Both the position numbers and the translations under genes were made by a program. From Azolla caroliniana (Eukaryota > Polypodiophyta), in the NCBI GenBank assembly GCA_043228905.1, contig JBHGNT010000010.1:5704001-5768000 (forward strand): DNA of 64,000 nt, in the 5' to 3' direction. Shown in pieces: positions 31,975-42,924 of this stretch (position 1 is its first letter; each line of letters starts with the position of its first letter). The notes beneath the pieces were generated by a model that saw only the letters and a program-made list of their open reading frames with translations, did no database searches and had not been told where the DNA came from.

Positions 31975-34900
31975 ATGGAAGGCGGCAGCAGCGGGCAGCC
32001 GGGGATGATGGTGCTGAATGCGCAGAACTACGTCGACTGGAAGATAAAGATGGAGGATCTGCTCATTGTTCGGGACCTGTATGAACCGATCGACAGGTCG
32101 GAAATACCCAAGGGGGTACTTGAGACGGAGTGGAGGCTTCTGAACCGGAAAGCCGTTGCAACCATTCGGCAATACGTCGACGTGAGCGTTCTACAACACG
32201 TGGCGAACGACACCAACGCATATGAGATGTGGAGGAAGCTGTCGGGCCTCTACGAGAGGAAGAATGCGTTGAACCGAACCTCCCTGATGAGAAAGATAGT
32301 GAACCTCAAGTATCGGGACGGCGAGAGTATGGTGGAACACGTAAGCACGTTCATGGGATTCGTGAACCAGCTTGCGGCGATCAAGTTCCCGTTGGAGGAT
32401 GCAATGCAAGCCATCATTCTGATGTGTACATTGCCGGAAAGCTGGGAGAACTTGGTGGTGACTCTCAGCACCTCCTGCACCGAAGATAACTTGTCTCTAC
32501 AAACGGTAAAGACAAGCATTTTGAACGAAGAAGCGCGTCGGAGAGATAAAGAACCGGCCTCCGACTCGAAGGCGCTGCTTACCGAATCGGATCGGGGAAG
32601 ACAATGGAACCGGAGTCCGCAAAGACGGGAGAAGTCGGGGACCCGGTCGCAGTCAAGAGGAAGGCCCACATGCTTCCACTGTGGGAAGCCGGGGCACTTC
32701 CGGAAGAATTGTCGGCATTACCGAAAGGACAACGGAGCCGACGACACCGATTCGAAGAAGTCACCGGAGAGAAACGGTGCATACCGGGGAGCCACGGACC
32801 GGAGAGGTCCGGATCGGCGAGGGCAGGACCGGAAAGGAACGACGGCACTCGCGGCAAGTGAAGAAGAGATAATGCTCATTACCGAAGAGAGGGAGCTGAA
32901 CCTTGCCGGTGTAGAGATGACCTGGGTGGTCGATTCCGGAGCGTCGTTCCACCTGACCCCGGAGAAGAAATACTTCTCATCCTACACAGCCGGTGAGCAT
33001 GGCTGTGTCCGGATGGGAAATGAAGGCACATGCCGGATTGCCGGCATAGGAGACGTGTGGCTGATGACATCAACCGGATGCAAGATGCTGCTGAAGGATG
33101 TGCGACACGTTCCGGAAGTCCGATTGAACCTGATCTCGGCCGGGAGGCTAGATGATGAAGGCTACACGGGTAGCATCCGGAACGGTGTCATGAAGTTCAG
33201 CAAGGGGAGCCTGATAGTGGCTCGGGCCCGGAAGGTCAACACACTGTACCTGATGAACTCCCGGCTATGTCCGTAAGAGCTGAATGTGGCAGCCGACACT
33301 GCCGGTGAGCTGTGGCACAAAAGACTGTGCCACATGAGTGAGAAGGGGATGAAGAGGCTTGCAGAAGACAACCTTATCCCAGTGAAGCATGTGCACCTGG
33401 AAAAGTGCACCGATTGCCTGGCCGGTAAGCAGAACCGAACCTCCTTCCACTCAAGGCCACCGACGAGACGTAGCGCACCATTGGAGTTGGTGCACACCGA
33501 TGTGTGTCAGGTAGAAACGAAGTCACATGGCGGAGCCCAGTACTTCGTAACATTCATAGATGATCATAGCCGAAGACTGTGGACGGCACCGATGAAGACA
33601 AAGGACCAAGTGTTGTCCGTCTTCAAAGAACTCCACGCGAGAGTGGAAAGAGAATCCGGCAAGAAGCTGAAAGCGATACGAGCGGATAACGGAGGGGAAT
33701 ACCGGGGGCAGTTCCAGGAGTACTGTCGCTCGAAGGGGATCCGGCTCGAGTTTACTGTGCCGAAGACGCCGGAACTGAACGGGCTGGCCGAGAGGATGAA
33801 CCGGACCATAATGGAGAGGGTCTGGAGTATGTTGGCGCATGCGAAATTACCCAAGGGGTTTTGGGCTGAGGCAATGTCGACGGCGACGTATGTGATAAAT
33901 AGATCACCCTCAGTACCTTTGGACGGAGACACGCCGCAGAAAGTGTGGACCGGTAAGGAAGTGTCCTACCGGCATCTGAAGGTGTTCGGGTGTCTCGCAT
34001 ACGTGCATGTGGCAAAGGACCGGAGAGGAAAGCTAGATCCAAAGACCCGGCCATGCATATTCCTCGGTTACGGCGACGACGAGTTCGGCTACCGAGTATG
34101 GGACCCGGTCGACAAGAAGATATTCAGGAGTCGAGATATCATCTTCATGGAGAACAAGACACTCGCCGACTGGGAGTCGGAGAAGAAGATGAAGAGCTCC
34201 AAGTCGACCGGTGAGGATCAACTCTACGAGGAGCAGTCCCGACCGGCAAGGGACCGGTTAGCTCTCGAGGATCCGGCCGAAGACGGTGAAGAAACAGAAC
34301 CGGCCGAAGAAGATGAAAATGATACCGGAACCGGCCCCGATCCCGAAATGGATTCGGATGAAGAAGAATCGGAAGAACCGGTTACCGAAGCTCCGGAACG
34401 GAGATATCCTCTAAGAGAGAGAAGGGCCCCCCGGAGATTTCCGGAACCAGAGCACGTGCTGCTAACCGACGAGGGGGAGCCGGAGAGCTTTGAAGAAGCA
34501 AAGCATGACACCCAGAGCCGCAGGTGGTTGAGTGCCATGCAGGACGAGATGGATTCCCTGCATGAGAACCACACATATGAACTTGTGGAGTTGCCGAAAG
34601 GAAAGCGGGCACTTCGAAACAAGTGGGTGTTCAAGCTGAAACCGGGAGATGCCGGAAACCCCCCGAGATACAAAGCCAGGATCGTGGTGAAGGGGTTTCA
34701 GCAGAAGAAGGGCGTCGACTTCGACGAGATATTTGCCCCGGTAGTGAAGATGACCTCCATCCGGACGGTGCTGAGCATAGCGGCAAGCATGGACCTCGAG
34801 GTAGAACAGATGGACGTGAAGACGGCATTCCTTCACGGTGACCTCGAAGAAGAGATCTACATGCAGCAACCGGAAGGATTCGAGAAGAAAGGGAAGGAGC

Positions 34901-36048
34901 ACCTGGTATGCCGGTTGAAGAAGAGCCTTTACGGACTGAAGCAGGCTCCCCGGCAATGGTACCGGAAGTTCGACTCCTTCATGACCGACGAAGGGTACCA
35001 CAAAACGCAGTCCGATCACTGCGTGTTTGTGAAGAAGTTCGAAGGAGGAGACTTTCTAATACTCCTCCTATACGTGGACGACATGTTGATCGTCGGACGG
35101 GACCAGGTCAAGATACGGATGCTGAAGAAGGCTCTTCACCGAACCTTCTCAATGAAGGACCTGGGTCCGGCGAGGCAAATACTAGGGATGCACATCATCC
35201 GGGACCGGAAGAAGAAGCAGTTGTGGCTGTCACAGGAGAAGTACGTGACAAAGGTGCTTCACCGGTTCAACATGTCGGAAGCAAGACCGGTCGGGTCAAC
35301 CCTCCCGGCAAACTACAAGTTGTCCAGCAAGCAGAGCCCCAAGACAAAGGCTGAGAAGGAGGACATGATGAAAGTACCATATGCCTCTGCCGTCGGAAGC
35401 TTGATGTACGCAATGGTGTGTACAAGACCGGACATAGGATACGCAGTCGGAGTGGTGAGCCGGTACATGAGCAATCCCGGCAAAGACCACTGGAACGCGG
35501 TCAAGTGGATACTCCGATACCTGAAGGGCACGGCAAACGTGTGCCTCCGATTCGGCTCCGGTAAGCCCGAACTCGACGGCTTTACCGATTCGGATATGTC
35601 GGCTGATGAAGATACCAGTCGGTCCACATCAGGGTATGTGATGACGTATGCAGGGGGAGCTGTTTCGTGGCAGTCGAGGCTGCAGAAGACGGTTGCGTTG
35701 TCAACCACGGAGGCGGAGTACATGGCGGCTGTTGAAGCCGGCAAGGAAATAATATGGATGAAGGACTTCATTAGAGAGCTCGGTATCCGGCAAGAGGAGT
35801 ACCGACTCTACTGCGACAGTCAGAGTGCCATCCACCTTGCGAAGAACGCGGCCTATCACTCCCGGACGAAGCACATCCAGCGAAGATATCACTGGATCCG
35901 GGAAAGGATAGAAGACCAGGAGTTCATGCTGACGAAGATCCACACGGAAGAGAACGGGTCAGATATGCTGACCAAAGTGCTCACACCCGACAAGCTGGAA
36001 GCGTGCCGGAAGAGGGTCGGATTGGAGAGACATCCCATGCCGAAGTGA
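31975..36048 (+). pseudogene. Young copia gag-pol polyprotein with one TAA stop
   Basis: A single frame of 1,358 codons, open except for TAA at 33274-33276 (codon 434). Domains: UBN2-type gag (about 1-215); CCHC zinc knuckle CFHCGKPGHFRKNC from residue 233; aspartic protease VVDSGASFHLTP with D320; gag-pre-integrase zinc finger (about 445-485); integrase core (TDVCQV, IDDHSR, ADNGGEY, ELNGLAERMNRT); RT from about residue 880 with YVDDM at 1033; RNase H ending ENGSDMLTKVL. Relatives copia2 and copia4 help confirm the reading. The stop falls between protease and integrase, where copia2 has a Glu codon, so only gag-protease would be made unless it is read through. Confidence 0.95.
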
Positions 36049-36058
36049 AGGGGGAGTT

Positions 36059-36819
36059 TGTTGGGATTTCGGTCCCTCCGGATGGGATGTCCGGAGATGA
36101 ATGACGGCAAGCCCGGTTGCGGTTACGGTGCCGGATGATGAAGACCCCGGCTACGGAGCCGGATGATGAAGACCCCGGTTACGGTGCCGGATGATGAAGA
36201 CCCCGGCTACGGAGCCGGATGATGAAGACCCCGGCTACGGTGCCGGATGATGAAGACCCCGGCTACGGAGCCGGATGATGAATACCCCGGCTACGGAGCC
36301 GGATGCTGAAGACCCCGGTTACGGAGCCGGATGACGAATGTACCCGGAGGGAGATCCGGATGCGGGGACATATTTGTGAATATGTTTGCCAAGAGCCCTT
36401 GAGGCTATATTTGTAAATAGCCCGAAAGTCATATGTGTATAAATATGACTTAGGGCAAACAGTTTATGTTGCTGCTTATTTTTCTGTTTTTCCACTCAAG
36501 GGGAGTGAAGAGAGAGTAGCCGTGAGAGAGAGAGAGAGATAGAGCGCGAGAGACGAAGAGGTAGACGCCTCTGTGTATTTCCGCCGCCTGTGGCGAGGAC
36601 AGCGAGCTCAAGGTCGTCGCCTTGCAGCTCGCCATTGTATACTTCTCTGTATAGTGTTTGGTTTGGAGTCTTGTACTCCCGTGGTTTTTCCCGTCTAGGG
36701 TTTTCCACGTAAAACATCCAGTGTACCCTTCTCTCTATTGTTTTCGTGCATTGTTGTATTTCCCGTTTTCTGTGAATCGATCCAGTTCCTCGGTTGTGGC
36801 CGAGCACGGAATTTCGACA
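36059..36819 (+). mobile_element. 3' LTR of the young copia
   Basis: It matches the 5' LTR apart from two extra 28-bp units (array about 36109-36341) and the substitution near 36545. It is preceded by polypurine tract gtgaagggggagtt and followed by TSD agccc. Confidence 0.96.
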
Positions 36820-39612
36820 AGCCCGAAGAAAGCTTAACTGAAATGTGGAGAAGTTTGAACAGGTGCTTCCAAAACTTTGAGATGAATTGTGGACCACGAT
36901 CACTAATAATATCATCTGGCAGACCATGATGCTTAAATACCTCCCGCATAACGAGATCAGCCGTCTCTTGACTAGTAATCGACTTTGTACATGGCAAGAA
37001 ATGTGCCATTTTGGTAAATCGATCAACCACTGTGAGAATTGCATCAAAACCTTTTGAAACTGGGAGATCAGTAATGAAGTCCAAGGATATAGACTTCCAA
37101 GGTGTTTCCGGAATGGGAAGTGGTTGTAGTAAGCCATAGGGTCGGTGACGAGGATTCTTTGATCGACAACATATATCACAACTCCGAACATACTCCTCAA
37201 CAAAATGACGAAGGCGAGGCCACCAATAGCGTCGAGAAATTAATTCTAGAGTCTTGTGAACTCCAAAATGACCAGCCATTGGTGAGTCATGGCAATGTTG
37301 CAAAACTTGTAGCCGTGGGGGACCATCAGGAACATACAATAAATTTTGTCGAAATAGAAAACCATCATGCCAATAGAACTGACAATAGTCATTACGAGGA
37401 TTTTTCGACTGTGAGCAAGAAGCACGATCCGGGACGATATGATCCAAAACATCCTTGGCGAAATCATCAGTGGCCATATGATCTCGAATGGAATCAAGAA
37501 GAGTGGAATTTTCAAGAGCTGTTATGGCGTTAACTACCATTAATCGTAATCGATTAGGACCCAAAAGGATTTGTTTTTGATGCTCAAAAGCAGGTTCCCC
37601 AGGACGAAGTTCCATATAAGAGCGCCGAGAAAGAGCATCTGCTTTGCCTTGTTGCATCCCAGGGCGATATATGATGATAAAGTCGAAGTGAGTCAAAAAT
37701 TGCGCCCACCAGGCTTGTCACCGACTCAAGACTCGAGCATTTTGGAAATAAGTCAGGTTCTTATGATCATTGTAGACAATGATCTGCTGAGAAGAACCTT
37801 CTAGGAAATGTCGCCATTGTTGAAACGAATCCACGATTGCAAGAAGCTCTTTGTCATGGATCTCGTAGTTGATCTCTGCAGCTTCAAACTTTCGTGAATG
37901 AAAGGCGACAGGGTGTAGTTGTCCATCATCTCCAGTCTGCGAGAGGACACTCCCTAGTGCAAAATCGGATGCATCGGCTTCGAGGATGAAGCGTTTTGTT
38001 GGGTCGACATGTGCTAAGATAGGTGCTGTTGTAAATGCTCGTTTTAAGCTTTCGAATGCCTCGGATGCATCTGAACTCCATATAAATGGTTGATCTTTAT
38101 GTGTGAGCCGAGTAAGCGGAAGCACAACCTTGGAATAATCTTTAATAAATTTTCGATAAAAATTTGCAAACCCGAGAAAACATTGCACATCACGCACTGA
38201 AAGGGGCGTTTGCCACTCTAAAATTGCCTGTACCTTTATGGGGTCCATAGCAATACCATTTGACGATACAACATACCCCAAAAATTCCACTTGATTCTGG
38301 CCGAAACTACACTTTTCTAATTTTGCGTAGAGACCATATTCTCAGAGTCGGCATAATACTTGACGAACATGTGCATCATGCTCCTCTTGGGTCTTTGAGT
38401 AGATTAAAATATCATCTAGGTAAACTATAGTGAAGATATCAAGAAAATCTCGAAAAATATCGTTCGCCATATGTTGGAAAACAGCAGGTGCATTCGTGAG
38501 ACCAAATGGCATCACTGTATACTCAAAATGTCCATAGCGAGTGCGGAAAGCTGTCTTCCATTCATCCCCCGGGCGAATCCGAACTAGATTATATGCTCCG
38601 CGAAGGTCCAACTTCGTGAAATATTTTGCACCACTGAGACGTTCCAAAAGATTCGGGATTAATGGTAGAGCATATCTATTTCGGATAGTCACTTTGTTTA
38701 GCCCTCGATAATCCACGACCAACCGAAGAGTCCCATTCTTCTTCTTAACGAAGAAGATAGGTGCACCATCAGGGGATCTAGAATGCCGAATGAATCCGTT
38801 TGCCAGATTCTCATCAATATATTCCCGCAAAGTCTCTAGCTCTACAGGGGAGAGATTATAAATTGGGCCCCATGGAGGTTCTTTCCCTGGTTGTAAGTCA
38901 ATAGGGCAGTCGTATGGCCGATGCTCTGGCAATGTATTGGCCTTCACCTTATCAAAGACATCTGAAAACTCCTTGTATTTCTCTGGTAGTTTAATATCCG
39001 CGTCACGTGAAGTGGATGATGGAGTTGCTACTATTGCGAAGACGAACATGGCCTCGTTCCCCCCTTCCTCCCGCAACTGTCGTAAAGAGATGGGCGATAA
39101 CTCTGGGGATCTATTAGCACATGTAGGAGAGAGGGATGCGGGATTTGTGCTTTTTTCCCGAGTCTCCTCAATTGTTCTTTTCATCCAATCAATCTTCGGG
39201 TTATGGAGTTCAAACCAGGGGAGACCTAGAACTATTGGGTGGTCTGGACTACGAATAATATTGAAAGAGATTATGATTGCCAAATTGCCAAGAACTATCC
39301 TAATTGGCTCGGACTCCTCGACTATATCTCCTGATGCTATGGGACGTCCATCGATGACTCCTACGGCTACTGGGTTGGGAAGCTTATTCAAGAGGATGTT
39401 TTGTGACAAGGCAAATTCACGATCCATGAAACAAGAGTTGGCTCCAGAATCTAGAAGGGCAGAGGCTAGGACTCGATGACATGTAGATGTGGTAAGCTCG
39501 ACTTGTGCTGAAAAAACTCGACTCACTTGATTTGATGAAATGGAACCACGACTAGGAACTAACTCTACATAGCTAGGATGGTCCAGCCAAATGGCTCCTA
39601 TTTTGGCCGGAC

Positions 39613-40737
39613 TTACTCGTTTAACACATCCTCTAATTGACTCAAGACATCGAATCTATTCTCATGACATGGACTATGAGGCTTATTTATGTTATTAGAA
39701 GTAACAATAGAACTCGATGTAGGGTTTTCATGGGCACTTACTTGGTATACTTGACGCCTAGGTTTATGTGGACAATTTACAGCTATATGTCCTGGACCAC
39801 CACAATACAGGCAGAGGCGATGCGCTCGACGTCGTTGCTTCTCAGCATCTGATAACGGCCCACGACGTTGTGTTGACTCTATTTCCATCGGAGTTGGGCC
39901 ATCCCTTGTAATGGGTCTAGAAACTTGTGGAGGCGTTGCGACTACGGAAGCGTAAGTCTGTTCAGGTTGGTGGCGTAACATTTGTTGGCGCTCAGAACGT
40001 CGCTCAAATAGGCGATTATCACATCGCACAGCTCGACTAATGGCTTCTGTAAGTGACTTCGGATCTTCAGGGAAAGTAAGAAGAAGATCTTTGACATCAT
40101 TTCTCAAACCTTGACGGAATTGATCCATTAAAGCTGCCTCATCCCAAGGGATATCGCATGCCAAGAGACGGAAATCGGCTGCATAAGATGACGCGGGACG
40201 ATCTCCTTGTCGGAGCCTTCGAATCTTGTTTATCGCTGTCCTAGTGCTGTCGGTGTCTCCGAAACTAGCTTGAAACTCTTTAACAAAGGCCTCGAAATCC
40301 TCCAGCAATGGTGATTTCTTCTCGAGAAGTGGTGCGAACCATGCTAACGCCGTACCGCATAGCAAAGTTCCCACTAATCCCACACGAGCAGCATCAGTTG
40401 GATACCGATTGGGATGTAGCTGAATAACTAAACGAACTTGATTCAAAAAGCCTCGAAATAAAGACCTCGTACCATCAAACTTTGCAAGGAGGCTGATCTT
40501 TGGCTCTCTAGGGGAGTTCTGAGCCCCCGACGCTTGCTCTCGTAATGACAATATAGTCGCCTCAAGTTGATGAACCCGCTGTGATAACTCTTCATATTGT
40601 TGAGCTTTTTCGGCGCTCACGTGTTGTAGATCTCCAAGTAGCCTTTGATTCTCATGCTCTAATGCCACAAATTTATTCGTGAGCATGTCGAGCTCAGAAA
40701 GAACACGCATGTATTCTTGTTTGCTCACGGACTCCAT
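39613..40737 (-). CDS. gypsy-B gag, intact
   Basis: 374 residues. An N-terminal coiled-coil region (about 5-70; heptad-like Leu/Glu pattern) is followed by a retrotransposon gag domain ([58 protein letters not shown]) and a CCHC zinc knuckle [14 protein letters not shown] (near 320). The gag resembles that of sushi-like chromoviruses more than common angiosperm gypsy gags (from memory, not searched). It ends TTA AAC GAG TAA and overlaps pol in the -1 frame. It is a structural protein that should form the particle and package element RNA. Confidence 0.92.
   Translation of the reverse strand: MESVSKQEYMRVLSELDMLTNKFVALEHENQRLLGDLQHVSAEKAQQYEELSQRVHQLEATILSLREQASGAQNSPREPKISLLAKFDGTRSLFRGFLNQVRLVIQLHPNRYPTDAARVGLVGTLLCGTALAWFAPLLEKKSPLLEDFEAFVKEFQASFGDTDSTRTAINKIRRLRQGDRPASSYAADFRLLACDIPWDEAALMDQFRQGLRNDVKDLLLTFPEDPKSLTEAISRAVRCDNRLFERRSERQQMLRHQPEQTYASVVATPPQVSRPITRDGPTPMEIESTQRRGPLSDAEKQRRRAHRLCLYCGGPGHIAVNCPHKPRRQVYQVSAHENPTSSSIVTSNNINKPHSPCHENRFDVLSQLEDVLNE
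39619..39625 (-). promoter_or_regulatory. Putative -1 ribosomal frameshift heptamer
   Basis: On the minus strand, G TTA AAC in the gag frame, followed by GAG TAA. Slipping back one base gives GTT AAA CGA, which continues as pol without a stop. About ten bases downstream, GGCCAAA can pair with TTTGGCT to form a stem-loop. The heptamer equals a known viral slippery site (G UUA AAC). Confidence 0.7.
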
Positions 40738-40825
40738 AGCTTATGAGGGGAGAGGAGAAGGAAGAAGAGAACTTGTTAGGGTTTGTGGAAGACGAAGAGA
40801 TGAAAGGAAAAAAATTGGTTCAAAC

Positions 40826-41296
40826 TGTCAAGACTGAGAGAGAGAAAGAGAGAGAAAAAGAGATAGAGAGATAATTGAAAGAGAATTATTATATTGAAGC
40901 GTAAAATGGATTACAAAGAGTAGGCTACAAAATGGCGTTGAACCAATTTAGGTTTGGGATGGGTGGTAGATCCCTATTTATAAGTAATAGAGAACTCTCT
41001 AGAATATTCTAGGTTATCCTAGAATGTAGAGTAATCTAGAAGATCTCTAGAGTATTCTAGAAGGTTCTAGTGGTATAGAACACTCTAGAATATTCTAGGT
41101 CATTCTAGAATGTAGAGTAATATAGAATATTCCTATGATATTAGATTTCATATTCTAGAGACTATACATATAAGAATATTAATACAATGGTTAAGGATTT
41201 GACATGTGTACAACAGGGTCGTGGGTTCAAATCCTTTCGAGTCATAATGTGAGTGTCATGATCCTTTCGATGCATAATGTGACTGTTATCATGACA
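40826..41296 (-). mobile_element. 5' LTR of gypsy-B
   Basis: 471 bp, identical by eye to the LTR at 29930-30400, including the tRNA-like module (41179-41241) and TATA box (about 40975-40982, minus). It is followed by TSD gggag. Confidence 0.95.
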
Positions 41297-41301
41297 GGGA
41301 G

Positions 41302-42924
41302 CTTCCATTTCGGTTCAAGCCGACAAAACTCGATCGAATGCGGATATTGCGGCAAAATCGGTCACCATGAAGAAGAGTGTCAAAAGAAGATGTGTGAGTC
41401 AGCTTCCACTAGCCGACGACTCACCAATTACGCCACCAACTCCGACTATGAAGATCATGGTGGAATGTTCGTAATGAGACATAGAGAAAATTCTATGTCG
41501 ACCTCTACTTCGACTAATGCCTCCAATCCGGAAGATGTATGGTTCATCGACTCCGGTGCTTCGAACCATATGACGTCCCATCAAGAATGGTTCAAAGTTC
41601 TTCGAGATCTGGATCGACCCGATTATGTCGAGACCGGAGACAACACCACTCATCCGATTTGGCATGTCGGCAATGTCCCATTCGAGAAAGAAGGTGAACA
41701 AACTTGCATAAAAAATGTCTTGCATGTACCCACCATAACGAAGAATTTGGTCTCGGTCGGCCAAATTGTGGAGCAAGGGATGTAAGTTCGATTCAACCAA
41801 GGTAGTTGCTTCATCAAGAAGGAAGTTCGACTAATTGCTCGTTGTCGAAGGGAGGGCCGAATGTTTATCCTCTAAGCGAACGAGGTAAAATTGGGCATGT
41901 TTGCAAAGGGCCTCAAAACCGACACCGACATAGAGTTATGGCATAAAAGAATCAGTCATATCAATCTCAACAAACTCAAGGCGATGTAGTCGAAAGGAGT
42001 CGTCATTGGGCTCCCGACCTTCAAAGAGAAAGAGATTGAAGGAGTATGTGAAGCATGCCAATTCGGCAAGTAACATCGGCACCCATTCCAGAAGGAGAGG
42101 AACGTGAGCAATGGCCTATTGGACGTAGTCCACTCGGATGTGTGGGGACCAGCACAAACAACCACAGTTGGAGGATGTCAGTACTATGTTACCTTCATCG
42201 ACGACTGCTCTAGATACACATGGATCTTTCCCATGAGGATGAAGAGCGAAGTGTTTTCACACTTCCAAAAATTCAAAAGAGAAGTCGAAAAGACAATTGA
42301 CTGCCATGTACGATGTCTTCAGTTAGACGAAGGAAAGGAATACTTCTCTGATGCGTTCATGGCATACCTTCGACAGGAAGGAATTCGGTGAGAACTCACT
42401 TGCCGACACACACCGCAACATAATGGTGTAGCCGAATGCAAGAACCAGCACATCCTCAAAGTAGCAAGGTCCATCCTAAATGAGAAGCATATGCCCAAGT
42501 CATATTGGGTAGAATTTGCAAATACCTCCGTCTACCTCATGAACCGGTGCACAATAGCCGGAGTGCACAAGGTCACCCCGCACGAGAAATACTATGGGAA
42601 GAAGCCGGATCTATCCCATGTAAGGATATTCGGCTCCATTGCATACGTGCACATTCCCGATGAGAAGCGGCAGAAGCTTGACCCAAAGTCAGAGAAGTGC
42701 ATCCTCGTGGGATACTCACTAGAGCAAAAGGGGTACAAGTGCTTCAACCCCTCTACTCAGAAGGCTCGTGTAAGTCGGGATGTCATCTTTGACGAATCGA
42801 CATCATGGTACAAACCCGAGCCGACTCCTCCCGAACCATCTGCGAATGACCTCGACAACACAGAAGACGATGATCAACTAAGGTCAATACTTGAAGAGAG
42901 TCTGATCTCAACCAGATTGAGCAG
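41302..42924 (+). pseudogene. copia3 zinc knuckle, protease and integrase
   Basis: This continues copia3 after gypsy-B. CCHC knuckle CGYCGKIGHHEEEC (near 41340), protease FIDSGASNHMT (near 41545), gag-pre-integrase LWHKRISHINLNKL, integrase VVHSDVWGPAQ, TFIDDCSRYTWIF and TPQHNGVAECKN, then FGSIAYVHIPDEKRQKLDPKSEKC. Stops interrupt at several points (for example after GQIVEQGM and after QEGIR). It ends in the acidic IN-RT linker at the solo LTR. Confidence 0.9.

Larger units (their letters stand above)
31239..36819 (+). mobile_element. Young Ty1/copia element, nearly complete
   Basis: 5' LTR 31239-31943 (705 bp), PBS 31947-31958, coding 31975-36048, polypurine tract about 36046-36058, 3' LTR 36059-36819 (761 bp). 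TSD agccc lies at 31234-31238 and 36820-36824. The 56-bp LTR length difference equals two 28-bp repeat units; outside the array I saw one substitution (gcgtgag/gcgcgag near 31671/36545). It inserted into the integrase of gypsy-B. It belongs with copia2 and copia4. Confidence 0.97.
30393..39625 (-). pseudogene. gypsy-B pol: protease, RT, RNase H, integrase, chromodomain
   Basis: The frame is open from the gag overlap. Protease: [13 protein letters not shown] (near 39450). [34 protein letters not shown] and YLDDILIYS. RNase [15 protein letters not shown] and NDHKNLTYF. Integrase: HHCC finger (HDSPMAGHFGVH...CDICCRSK), D in LDFITDLP, D in ISDRGPQF, and E in HPETNGQTER, the last beyond the young copia insertion. 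The C-terminal chromodomain (FEVAAVLDSK...YLVDWLGYTPNDRTWEPATNL) is in a shifted frame after a ~1-nt indel near 30647. In-frame TGA stops lie at 38342-38344 and 37718-37720, both where CGA (Arg) is expected. The stop codon lies inside the 3' LTR, so the polypurine tract is coding. Confidence 0.93.
29930..41296 (-). mobile_element. gypsy-B: Ty3/gypsy chromovirus with intact LTRs and TSD
   Basis: LTRs 29930-30400 and 40826-41296 are both 471 bp and look identical by eye. TSD gggag lies at 29925-29929 and 41297-41301. It is on the minus strand: gag, protease, RT, RNase H, integrase and chromodomain in that order. It is interrupted by the young copia (31239-36819 plus one TSD copy). Its own length without that is 5,781 bp. 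The pol frame is preserved across the insertion site. It carries two TGA stops and one frameshift. No TGG-type PBS is visible just inside the 5' LTR. Confidence 0.95.
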
